A stretch of 23,757 nt of DNA from a virus. The notes below the pieces were generated by a model. The model worked only from the letters and a program-made list of their open reading frames with translations, was not told the origin of the DNA and did no database searches. Positions 1 to 4,277 of the stretch are shown here, piece after piece. The stretch is taken from IMG/VR virus record IMGVR_UViG_3300034418_008868, positions 1 to 23,757 of that record. The stretch is one strand, 5' to 3'. Each line of letters opens with the position of its first letter. Within the stretch, counting starts at the first letter, position 1. The position numbers were made by a program, and so were the translations under genes.

Positions 1-266
1 TTTATTCAACGACTGATTTAGGTTGTGGTGGTACTAGGGACAATTATATGATTATATTGTTTGATGATGGAACAACATATAAATTAAGTAATGACATAGC
101 TGATATTAGTTGTGCTGATTATGCTTCATCAATATATGTGTTTGATCCAAGTATGATTAATAAACCAATCACCAAAATACGAGTACGTCAAAGTAGGTAC
201 TATGCTGATTTTATCACAACGGATGGTGAATATACATTACAACAATTAATAACGGTTGTAGAATAA
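1..266 (+). CDS. 3' end of an unrecognised gene
   Basis: The reading frame is open from the window edge (first full codon at 3-5) to the TAA at 264-266. An ATG at 48 exists, but the residues before it (GCGGTRDNY) read smoothly into the rest, and no promoter or A-rich leader precedes 48. The true start is therefore probably outside the window. The visible part has alternating hydrophobic and polar residues typical of beta strands (IILFDDGTTYKL, YYADFITTDGEYTL) and no membrane segment. I do not recognise the family. It is followed by a long non-coding stretch that begins with a perfect palindrome, so this is probably the end of a transcription unit. Confidence 0.6.
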   Translation, partial: YSTTDLGCGGTRDNYMIILFDDGTTYKLSNDIADISCADYASSIYVFDPSMINKPITKIRVRQSRYYADFITTDGEYTLQQLITVVE

Positions 267-304
267 TAATAACGGAGACACACGTAGTATACATTAGGGA
301 ATTA

Positions 305-322
305 GGGTCACATATGTGACCC
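305..322. repeat. Perfect 18-bp palindrome
   Basis: GGGTCACATATGTGACCC reads identically on both strands. As RNA it would form an 8-bp stem with almost no loop. It lies 39 bases after a stop codon but has no T-tract, so it is a weak terminator candidate. A dimeric protein-binding site is equally possible. Confidence 0.6.
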
Positions 323-391
323 ATTCTCATTGTATGTGATATACGTATATTGTTATATGTGGATATGTGTATGTAGTGATATAGGTATATA

Positions 392-437
392 GGGTAGTGG
401 GTGACAAGTGGGGGATAAGTGGGTGTTAGGATAAGGG
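392..437 (+). other. G-tract cluster, possible G-quadruplex
   Basis: Five runs of three or more G occur on the plus strand at 392-394, 399-401, 410-414, 421-423 and 435-437, separated by 4, 8, 6 and 11 bases. Such a cluster is unusual in this AT-rich window. The loops are longer than in the tightest quadruplex motifs, so folding is only a possibility. Confidence 0.35.
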
Positions 438-480
438 TGACATGTGTGCCCTGCTGTCACGCAACCGCCTCAAAACGGTT
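437..480 (+). other. Two small adjacent hairpins
   Basis: GTGACA (437-442) pairs with TGTCAC (455-460). AACCG (463-467) pairs with CGGTT (476-480) around an 8-base loop. Neither has a T-tract. They sit just downstream of the G-tract cluster; function unknown. Confidence 0.35.
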
Positions 481-559
481 CCGATAAAAAGATATATGTA
501 TATACAAAACACATCAAAATGGATTCTGGACTTGGGTTGGATGGGGTTTAAAAAAATGT

Positions 560-589
560 TTTGACTTTGGAAATAACTTTATTATATTA
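560..589 (+). promoter_or_regulatory. Bacteroidetes-type promoter before 595
   Basis: TTTGAC (560-565), a 16-base spacer and TTATATTA (582-589) match the cassette repeated elsewhere in this window, which usually has a 17-base spacer. The ATG at 595 begins 6 bases after the -7 element, so the predicted mRNA start falls at or next to the start codon. Confidence 0.65.
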
Positions 590-594
590 CTGGT

Positions 595-741
595 ATGAAA
601 GATAAGAAAGAAAAAGATAAGAAAGAGGTGAGGGCCTTAAAACAACAAATAAGGCGAAACATGATTACAAAAGTAAAAAAAGATAAAACCAAATACGACC
701 GTAAAAAGGATTCTGGATTGTGTTTGGTTAGGTTTTACTAA
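595..741 (+). CDS. Small basic lysine-rich protein, 48 aa
   Basis: This ORF encodes 48 residues, starting MKDKKEKDKK and ending in LCLVRFY. It is very basic, with no membrane segment or recognised domain. Support comes from a well-formed promoter just upstream and a Rho-independent terminator 14 bases after the stop. Its first codons (ATGAAAGATAAGAAAG) are nearly identical to the starts of the genes at 972 and 1183, and similar bases appear in the untranslated leader before 1566. The conserved bases may therefore be a leader element rather than protein, and an internal start such as the ATG at codon 23 is possible. Its last ten codons lie in the first tandem GGATTCTGG copy. It may be a genuine small early protein or a decayed gene. 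Confidence 0.45.
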   Translation: MKDKKEKDKKEVRALKQQIRRNMITKVKKDKTKYDRKKDSGLCLVRFY

Positions 742-754
742 AAAGGATTCTGGA

Positions 755-776
755 CCCGTTTGTGACGGGTTTTTTT
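755..776 (+). terminator. Rho-independent terminator
   Basis: CCCGT (755-759) and ACGGG (765-769) pair perfectly around a 5-base loop TTGTG and are followed by a run of seven T. It would end transcription of the 595 gene. Confidence 0.7.
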
Positions 777-935
777 CTTAAAAAGGATTCTGGACCCAAT
801 GGGTACGTGTTGGTTGGGTGTGGAAAAAGATTCTGGCCAAGCCTACCTCTGATCCCTCCACACCTTGCAACCGGTGCGCCCTTTTTATCCTTCTCGGACT
901 TTATCAATATAACAAAGATGACTTGTGTAGCCAAA

Positions 936-966
936 TTTGTTTTCGCATGTACATTATGCTATATTA
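936..966 (+). promoter_or_regulatory. Bacteroidetes-type promoter before 972
   Basis: TTTGTT (936-941), exactly 17 bases, then CTATATTA (959-966). The ATG at 972 follows 6 bases after the -7 element, the same geometry as at 595. Confidence 0.7.
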
Positions 967-971
967 TAGGC

Positions 972-1166
972 ATGAAAGATAAAAAGATAAAGATGACTAA
1001 GATTAAATTCACTGGTGTAGCGATTGGATCATTTATCATGGCGTACATGACAATGATGGGTTACGGTTCATATATGTTCAATGATTCATTAGGAGAGATG
1101 TTTGTGTTTTTGATTTTTGGTGTTGTGGGATGTGCAGGTACATTTTTGGCTTTCTCAACAAAGTAA
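972..1166 (+). CDS. Small two-helix membrane protein, 64 aa
   Basis: The frame is open from 762, but the promoter at 936-966 and the shared MKDKK start place the real start at 972 (or at the ATG at 993 after an A-rich leader). The protein has two hydrophobic segments, about residues 13-30 (GVAIGSFIMAYMTMMGYG) and 43-61 (MFVFLIFGVVGCAGTFLAF), with a short charged connector. It is probably a small inner-membrane protein. No family is recognised. Small phage membrane proteins can act in superinfection exclusion or host takeover, but nothing here shows this. The promoter of the next gene lies inside its last codons. Confidence 0.65.
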   Translation: MKDKKIKMTKIKFTGVAIGSFIMAYMTMMGYGSYMFNDSLGEMFVFLIFGVVGCAGTFLAFSTK

Positions 1167-1175
1167 ATTATATTA
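1145..1175 (+). promoter_or_regulatory. Bacteroidetes-type promoter before 1183
   Basis: TTTGGC (1145-1150), 17 bases, then TTATATTA (1168-1175). The -33 element and most of the spacer are inside the 3' end of the 972 gene. The ATG at 1183 is 8 bases after the -7 element. Confidence 0.75.
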
Positions 1176-1182
1176 TAGACAT

Positions 1183-1485
1183 ATGAAAGATATGAAATTG
1201 AGATTTAAAGATGGTGTGTATGGGTTTGTTTTTGATGGTTGGTATGGTGAGATAAATAACATCATAACAGAACCTATATCTGAAAATGATGTAAAGTTTT
1301 TCAATCGTACCTCAGATGAATACATGAGTTTGTTTACTGATGTAGACAGTGTTGTAGAATTTTTCGGTTTGGAAAATAAGGACATTGTAAATGGGAGTTG
1401 GGACAATATTTTGGAACTAGAGGAGGATCAGGGATTGGGTCTTCTAAAAAAGGTAGAGTTAAGGAACATAAGTGGAAAAATATAA
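1183..1485 (+). CDS. Hypothetical acidic protein, 100 aa
   Basis: The frame is open from 1117, but the promoter places the start at 1183 (MKDMKLRFKDG) or at the in-frame ATG at 1192. The product is a soluble, acidic protein without signal peptide or membrane segment. Its middle part (ISENDVKFFNRTSDEYMSLF, then VDSVVEFFGLE) looks globular. I do not recognise the family. It is one of a series of short, individually promoted genes. A hairpin overlaps its stop codon and the next promoter begins 22 bases after it. Confidence 0.65.
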   Translation: MKDMKLRFKDGVYGFVFDGWYGEINNIITEPISENDVKFFNRTSDEYMSLFTDVDSVVEFFGLENKDIVNGSWDNILELEEDQGLGLLKKVELRNISGKI

Positions 1486-1509
1486 ATTATCCGTATAAAG
1501 AGATAATTT
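1484..1509 (+). terminator. Hairpin overlapping stop codon and next promoter
   Basis: AAATTATC (1484-1491) pairs perfectly with GATAATTT (1502-1509) around a 10-base loop. The left arm overlaps the TAA of the 1183 gene and the right arm ends in the TTT of the next -33 element. Only three T follow, so termination is uncertain. Confidence 0.35.
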
Positions 1510-1537
1510 GGCATCACACGACAAGATAATTATATTA
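1507..1537 (+). promoter_or_regulatory. Bacteroidetes-type promoter before 1566
   Basis: TTTGGC (1507-1512), 17 bases, then TTATATTA (1530-1537). The following bases (AAGAAAGATAAGAAA) match the 5' coding bases of the 595 gene, but here the corresponding ATG is missing. This segment is therefore an A-rich 5' leader. Confidence 0.75.
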
Positions 1538-1565
1538 CAGTATAAGAAAGATAAGAAATAAAGAT

Positions 1566-1670
1566 ATGAAAAAAGTAATTCAAGACACATTCATCGCCAC
1601 TTTGTACATGTTTGGAGCAATCATGATGGCGGCAGTAATTATCATTGGTTTGTACAACGTATTAGGATAA
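1566..1670 (+). CDS. Single-helix membrane micro-protein, 34 aa
   Basis: This 34-residue ORF starts MKKVIQDTF and contains one long hydrophobic helix (about residues 9-33, rich in I, M, A, V and G). It is probably a membrane micro-protein. It is supported by an excellent promoter (1507-1537), an A-rich leader immediately before the ATG as expected for Bacteroidetes-type initiation, and a stop codon directly followed by the next gene's TTTGGC element. There is therefore no spare sequence on its 3' side. Family and function are unknown. Confidence 0.55.
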   Translation: MKKVIQDTFIATLYMFGAIMMAAVIIIGLYNVLG

Positions 1671-1701
1671 TTTGGCAGTACAGAAAGATTTAGTTATATT
1701 A
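1671..1701 (+). promoter_or_regulatory. Bacteroidetes-type promoter before 1742
   Basis: TTTGGC (1671-1676) begins on the base after the preceding stop codon. A 17-base spacer and TTATATTA (1694-1701) follow. The leader to the ATG at 1742 is about 35 bases of A-rich sequence without a Shine-Dalgarno site. Confidence 0.78.
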
Positions 1702-1741
1702 TAAGAGTAAAAGAAAGTAAAATAAAAAGAAATAAAAAGTT

Positions 1742-2035
1742 ATGACAAAGAAAGTAAAAAACACAATCGAGGTAATTCAGGTAAACACAATCTCTAAAAA
1801 TGGTAAGCGTTTAGGTCGCCCCGCGAATGCAAATAGTCGCCGTCAACAGACATTGGCTTTGAAAGCTGAAATGAGAGAAAAAGGATTGATTAAGCGTGGT
1901 CGTCCAGTTGATCCAACTAGTAAAAAACAAATGCGTGAACAAGCACGTCTTGAGTTTTTAGCTAATGGTGGTGTAATTAAGCGTGGTCGTCCCAAAATGG
2001 TTAAGACTGAAGTTGAAGCCGAAGCAAAAGGTTAA
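1742..2035 (+). CDS. Three-AT-hook DNA-binding protein, 97 aa
   Basis: The protein is strongly basic and has three AT-hook cores (GRP at residues 25-27, 53-55 and 82-84), each preceded by Lys/Arg. AT-hooks insert into the minor groove of AT-rich DNA, so this product probably binds phage or host DNA with low sequence specificity. The hooks lie in a repeat of about 29 residues: each hook is followed by S-basic-basic-Q and a charged helix, and the second and third are preceded by G(L/V)IKR. A 17-base direct repeat at 1889-1905 and 1976-1992 underlies hooks two and three, which points to duplication. It has its own promoter and an A-rich leader. Nucleoid-like compaction, transcription modulation or protection of DNA are possible roles. 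Homology beyond the hooks is not recognised. Confidence 0.75.
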   Translation: MTKKVKNTIEVIQVNTISKNGKRLGRPANANSRRQQTLALKAEMREKGLIKRGRPVDPTSKKQMREQARLEFLANGGVIKRGRPKMVKTEVEAEAKG

Positions 2036-2056
2036 TTAACAACAATAACAAGTCTA

Positions 2057-2076
2057 AGCTCGCCAATGTGCGAGCT
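2057..2076 (+). terminator. GC-rich hairpin after the AT-hook gene
   Basis: AGCTCGC (2057-2063) pairs perfectly with GCGAGCT (2070-2076) around a 6-base loop, 21 bases after the stop codon. There is no T-tract, so it may be an RNA-stabilising 3' end or an attenuator rather than a classical terminator. Confidence 0.45.
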
Positions 2077-2101
2077 ATAGGCATCGATAATATTTAGTAA
2101 C

Positions 2102-2350
2102 ATGAGTGAATATAGTAATTTGATTGAGTTTCTACGTGACATGCGTGATGCGTTGAATGAACTAGCCGAGGATGCAGAATCCGAGTTGCGTGACATGGAT
2201 AATTTGGATTTGTCCGAGGACGTGTATAAGTCGGTTGTCTCTAAAATCGATGTGGCTCTTAATGGATGTGATGAATTAATCGATGAGCTAGAGGCAGGAT
2301 CTTATGACCGTGAAGATCTTTTTGAAGAAGAAGATTTTGATGATCTTTAG
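2102..2350 (+). CDS. Very acidic small protein, 82 aa
   Basis: About 29 of 82 residues are Asp or Glu and only about six are Lys or Arg. The acidic residues are spread along predicted helices (LIEFLRDMRDALNELAED, then SKIDVALNGCDELIDELEAG) and end in EEEDFDDL. Small, very acidic phage proteins are sometimes DNA mimics that block nucleases, restriction enzymes or DNA-binding proteins. That is a possibility here, not a homology call. No strong promoter of the TTTGGC type precedes it; an ATATTTAGTA element 10-20 bases upstream resembles the TATTTATA motif. It may also be read through from the AT-hook gene. A large hairpin begins 11 bases after its stop. Confidence 0.65.
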   Translation: MSEYSNLIEFLRDMRDALNELAEDAESELRDMDNLDLSEDVYKSVVSKIDVALNGCDELIDELEAGSYDREDLFEEEDFDDL

Positions 2351-2360
2351 AGACCCAAGG

Positions 2361-2450
2361 CTCCCCCGAGACCCGCTTTCCCCGTAAGTTTGGCGTCTCG
2401 GGAGAGATGTGGTTTCCGTAATTTAAAGTTCGAATACGGATCTCCACATC
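2361..2450 (+). ncRNA. Two adjacent large hairpins, possible structured RNA
   Basis: Hairpin 1: CTCCCCCGAGAC (2361-2372) pairs with GTCTCGGGAGAG (2395-2406), 12 positions with one mismatch, around a 22-base loop. Hairpin 2: GATGTGG (2406-2412) pairs with CCACATC (2444-2450), and inside it TCCGTA (2415-2420) pairs with TACGGA (2435-2440) around a 14-base loop. The region is much richer in GC than its surroundings. It contains TTCGAAT, but the arms do not fit a tRNA T-arm. It could be a small RNA, a 3' structure of the 2102 transcript or a terminator without T-tract. The following bases to 2618 hold no gene I can support. Confidence 0.45.
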
Positions 2451-2566
2451 GATGCGTATATACATATATACCCACAACAACAACCCAATTTCCATTTAAC
2501 CCCTTTTGACATAAAGTACATGGGGTGTAAAATCTCTTTTTTATAAAATTTTTTGTATCGACAAGA

Positions 2567-2580
2567 TATATACGGATATA
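2567..2580 (+). repeat. 14-bp direct repeat, left copy
   Basis: TATATACGGATATA is identical to the copy at 3760-3773. The pair flanks the whole minus-strand operon and its promoter. Confidence 0.5.
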
Positions 2581-2618
2581 CTGTTTTTGTTCCTACCCTT
2601 ATATACCCAGGTTTTGTC

Positions 2619-2972
2619 TTACATTTTACTTATTGGATATCGTCCGTCAATACAAATTGCATATACCATTCCTTTTACAGCTGGGAGATATGGGATGGAA
2701 AAAACTTTTTCCTCCTCACTACCACCATAATGGAAACCAAGCAATGAATACAAAGCCACATTTTGTTCCATGTCAAGACTTCGACCGTCACAAATTAAAT
2801 ATCCTTCAATTTCATGTTCCCATGGGAACAACCTAATTTCTCCTAAAATAGGATCATCATTTCCAAACATACTATTTTTTAACTCTTTTATTAAACCCAT
2901 AGTTCCAACAACAGCTAGACCTATTATTATACTAAAAATTACCCATATTATAAACCACATCAAGTTGCTCAT
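2619..2972 (-). CDS. Membrane-anchored tail-collar-domain protein, 117 aa
   Basis: Residues 4-28 form one hydrophobic helix (WFIIWVIFSIIIGLAVVGTM), with no signal-peptide cleavage site that I can see. Residues 42-97 match the phage tail collar domain: LGEIRLF, then EGYLICDGRSL, ALYSLLGFHYGG and FSIPYLP. The end (YAICIDGRYP, 104-113) resembles the C-termini of collar-domain fibre proteins. Collar domains usually sit in tail-fibre tips or microcystin-dependent-protein homologues, so a short membrane-tethered version is unusual. It could display a fibre-like domain at the cell envelope, for instance to interfere with adsorption of other phages; this is inference. It is the last gene of a minus-strand operon and its ATG overlaps the previous stop (ATGA). 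Confidence 0.75.
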   Translation of the reverse strand: MSNLMWFIIWVIFSIIIGLAVVGTMGLIKELKNSMFGNDDPILGEIRLFPWEHEIEGYLICDGRSLDMEQNVALYSLLGFHYGGSEEEKVFSIPYLPAVKGMVYAICIDGRYPISKM

Positions 2973-3208
2973 CGTTCAACCTTATCTACTAACATACCTT
3001 TCTCATAATACTCTACTACATGGTCTATACCATTTTCACTAAAGAACTTAGAGAAAGCCTCTAATACCCTAATCTTATCTCGTTCGGCCACAACTAATTT
3101 AATTGAGTTATCACCTTGTTCTACCGTAAAGGTAAAAGGTAATGTATTAATAGTTGTTTTGATATTACCGGTTGTTGTACTGTACCACTTAGGATTAATA
3201 ATACTCAT
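2969..3208 (-). CDS. Hypothetical protein, 79 aa
   Basis: This is the third gene of the minus-strand operon. Its start codon shares a base with the preceding stop (TAATG at 3206-3210) and its stop overlaps the next ATG (ATGA), so translation is probably coupled. The product appears to be a soluble alpha/beta protein: strands in PFTFTVEQGDNSIKLVVAE are followed by a helix in KIRVLEAFSKFFSENG and an acidic tail. There is no membrane segment and no recognised family. Confidence 0.65.
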   Translation of the reverse strand: MSIINPKWYSTTTGNIKTTINTLPFTFTVEQGDNSIKLVVAERDKIRVLEAFSKFFSENGIDHVVEYYEKGMLVDKVER

Positions 3209-3438
3209 TAGTCCATTTCCCCTGTTGTTCTACTATGTCGTGAATAAAGTTTTTTACCATACTTTATTAAGTATCGATAGTTTACATAATCATTCACATC
3301 ATAAAGTAATGTTACTACTTGATTACCTACCATATAACTTGCTAATGAAATAGGTAAAACTAAATTAACATTCCATACACTTATCAACATTAAAGTTGCC
3401 ACTAATAAGTTGATAGTACTGATTAAAACTGCTTTCAT
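3208..3438 (-). CDS. Small membrane protein, 76 aa
   Basis: This is the second gene of the minus-strand operon. The N-terminal half is hydrophobic, with probably two membrane helices (about residues 2-20 and 22-38, including INLLVATLMLISVW and LVLPISLASYMVG). The C-terminal half is polar and basic (YLIKYGKKLYSRHSR). It lies two bases after the first gene and overlaps the third by one base (TAATG). The family is unknown. Its linkage to another membrane-anchored protein in the same operon suggests that the operon acts at the cell envelope. Confidence 0.65.
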   Translation of the reverse strand: MKAVLISTINLLVATLMLISVWNVNLVLPISLASYMVGNQVVTLLYDVNDYVNYRYLIKYGKKLYSRHSRTTGEMD

Positions 3439-3440
3439 AA

Positions 3441-3698
3441 TTACTTTGACGTTCTACGTGTTCTTGATTTTTTCTTTGTTTTAACTTGTTTCTGTGCTGC
3501 CTCTATTTTTTTCATTTGTCTAGCAACACGTTTTTGTTCTTTTAATTTCTTTAGTTCTTCCTTCATTTGTTTATCTGTTTTACCATATGTTGTAACCACA
3601 CTAACGGGGTTAATTGGTGAAACATCTGTGTCGTAGTGCCAAACCGTCTTCTTAATATCCGCATCATCACTACCAAAAAACACTCTAGTATACTTCAT
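3441..3698 (-). CDS. Hypothetical protein with basic helical tail, 85 aa
   Basis: This is the first gene of the minus-strand operon, starting 10 bases after the -7 element of its promoter. The N-terminal half (MKYTRVFFGSDDADIKK, then WHYDTDVSPINP) appears globular. From about residue 42 it is a long Lys/Glu/Gln-rich helix (KQMKEELKKLKEQKRVARQM) ending in a very basic tail (KTKKKSRTRRTSK). The tail could bind nucleic acid or acidic membrane lipids. No family is recognised. Confidence 0.65.
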   Translation of the reverse strand: MKYTRVFFGSDDADIKKTVWHYDTDVSPINPVSVVTTYGKTDKQMKEELKKLKEQKRVARQMKKIEAAQKQVKTKKKSRTRRTSK

Positions 3699-3707
3699 TT
3701 CTAACTA

Positions 3708-3738
3708 TAATATAATAAAATTTACCCTAAGAGCCAAA
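3708..3738 (-). promoter_or_regulatory. Bacteroidetes-type promoter of the minus-strand operon
   Basis: On the minus strand TTTGGC (3738-3733), 17 bases and TTATATTA (3715-3708) reproduce the plus-strand cassette exactly. It drives the four genes 3698 to 2619. The ATG starts 10 bases after the -7 element. Confidence 0.78.
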
Positions 3739-3759
3739 CTTACTTACACATTTCTTTAG

Positions 3760-3773
3760 TATATACGGATATA
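3760..3773 (+). repeat. 14-bp direct repeat, right copy
   Basis: TATATACGGATATA is identical to 2567-2580, in the same orientation. It lies just upstream of the minus-strand operon promoter. Confidence 0.5.
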
Positions 3774-3812
3774 GAAGTTATATATGTGCCCACGACGGGC
3801 CAAGAACCCCTC

Positions 3813-3843
3813 TTTTTCTTTTTAGTTTTCTTTTGTTATATTA
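3813..3843 (+). promoter_or_regulatory. Promoter with good -7 and weak -33, before 3850
   Basis: TTATATTA (3836-3843) lies 7 bases before the ATG at 3850. The -33 position at the usual distance reads TTTTTC (3813-3818), a poor match to TTTGGC. Confidence 0.5.
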
Positions 3844-3849
3844 TGTAGT

Positions 3850-4065
3850 ATGGAAAAGAGATCTTATAGAAAATCGGTTAAATCTAGAAAATGGTATCAT
3901 GTTATGGATGCTGATGGTAATTTTTATGCTGGATTAAAAGGTGGTTATCCAATTTTCACACATGATTATAAAGAGTCTCATCCTGTTCCTGATTTGATAG
4001 CTGTAGCTAGAATTGAAAAAATGTCGGGTAGGGAACTTATTTATGAAGAAGAATTAATTTTTTAA
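3850..4065 (+). CDS. Hypothetical protein, 71 aa
   Basis: The start is fixed by the -7 element 7 bases upstream. The N-terminus is basic (MEKRSYRKSVKSRKWYH), then comes a probable beta hairpin (HVMDADGNFYAGLKGGYPIF) and an acidic end (RELIYEEELIF). It is soluble, with no recognised domain. It is monocistronic, with a terminator immediately after its stop codon. Family unknown. Confidence 0.6.
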   Translation: MEKRSYRKSVKSRKWYHVMDADGNFYAGLKGGYPIFTHDYKESHPVPDLIAVARIEKMSGRELIYEEELIF

Positions 4066-4102
4066 CCTTTTTTTCAAAAAGGCTTGGCTTCCCAAGATTT
4101 TT
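4066..4102 (+). terminator. Tandem hairpins ending in a T-tract
   Basis: CCTTTTT (4066-4072) pairs with AAAAAGG (4076-4082). Directly after it CTTGG (4083-4087) pairs with CCAAG (4092-4096) around a 4-base loop, followed by ATTTTT. The second hairpin with its T-run is a good Rho-independent terminator for the 3850 gene. Confidence 0.7.
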
Positions 4103-4129
4103 CCATTATCTTCACCCTCATTAAAGAGC

Positions 4130-4232
4130 AAGGGAATAAGTGAGAATGGATGAATGGAGAGAATGAGAAAAGGGAGAATGAGAAAAATGAATAAATAAGG
4201 TATAAGGTTAAAGCAGCTCTGCGCTAAACCTT
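4130..4232 (+). other. C-free purine-rich tract and a hairpin
   Basis: No C occurs on the plus strand from 4130 to 4213. GAGAATGAGAAA is repeated at 4159-4170 and 4174-4185, with a partial copy (GAGAATG) at 4142. It is followed by a possible hairpin whose outer arms are AAGGTT (4204-4209) and AACCTT (4227-4232). No gene is seen here; it may be leader or spacer sequence for the 4278 gene. Confidence 0.4.
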
Positions 4233-4260
4233 GTATACATAAAGAATTTATATCTACATA

Positions 4261-4268
4261 TATTTATA
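4261..4268 (+). promoter_or_regulatory. TATTTATA motif before 4278, possible late promoter
   Basis: TATTTATA ends 9 bases before the ATG, inside ATATATTTATATA. The same core precedes three late structural genes. Its reverse complement is TATAAATA, the T4 late -10 box. The strand orientation is a concern, and such AT-rich words also occur by chance here. Confidence 0.35.
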
Positions 4269-4277
4269 TACATACAT

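Larger units (their letters stand above)
267..594. other. 328-base non-coding stretch
   Basis: No credible gene is present on either strand. The stretch holds an 18-bp palindrome (305-322), a plus-strand G-tract cluster (392-437), two small hairpins (437-480), the first GGATTCTGG repeat (521-529) and the promoter of the 595 gene. The plus strand between about 340 and 440 is rich in G and T and very poor in C, unlike the flanking coding DNA. I cannot assign a function; a regulatory or replication-related region is possible. Confidence 0.6.
521..836 (+). repeat. Five-copy GGATTCTGG repeat family
   Basis: GGATTCTGG occurs at 521-529, 708-716, 745-753 and 785-793, with a diverged copy (AGATTCTGG) at 828-836. 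Most copies are preceded by an A-run and several are followed by GT-rich sequence ending near TTTTA or an A-run. The last four copies are spaced about 37-43 bases apart, giving a degenerate tandem array. The array overlaps the 3' end of the 595 gene and its terminator. Function unknown; protein-binding sites or a decayed repeat element are possible. Confidence 0.6.

Noticed and set aside
728-934. 68-codon minus-strand ORF over the GGATTCTGG repeats
   Set aside because: It overlaps a terminator and the repeat array, has no promoter, and its sequence is simply the repeats read backwards.
762-971. N-terminal extension of the 972 gene back to 762
   Set aside because: The promoter at 936-966 lies inside it, and its translation comes from repeat DNA.
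2406-2450. Possible tRNA because of the TTCGAAT sequence
   Set aside because: The bases flanking TTCGAAT do not form a 5-bp T-arm, and no acceptor or anticodon arm can be drawn; the pairing is a single long hairpin.
2259-2495. 78-codon minus-strand ORF
   Set aside because: It runs antisense through the 2102 gene and the two hairpins, with no promoter or recognisable protein features.
2553-3353. Plus-strand ORFs opposite the minus-strand operon
   Set aside because: The minus strand has a full promoter, overlapping TAATG/ATGA gene junctions and a recognisable collar domain; the plus-strand frames have none of these.
4117-4200. CRISPR-like short repeats
   Set aside because: The 12-base repeats are low-complexity purine sequence, 15 bases apart, without uniform spacers.
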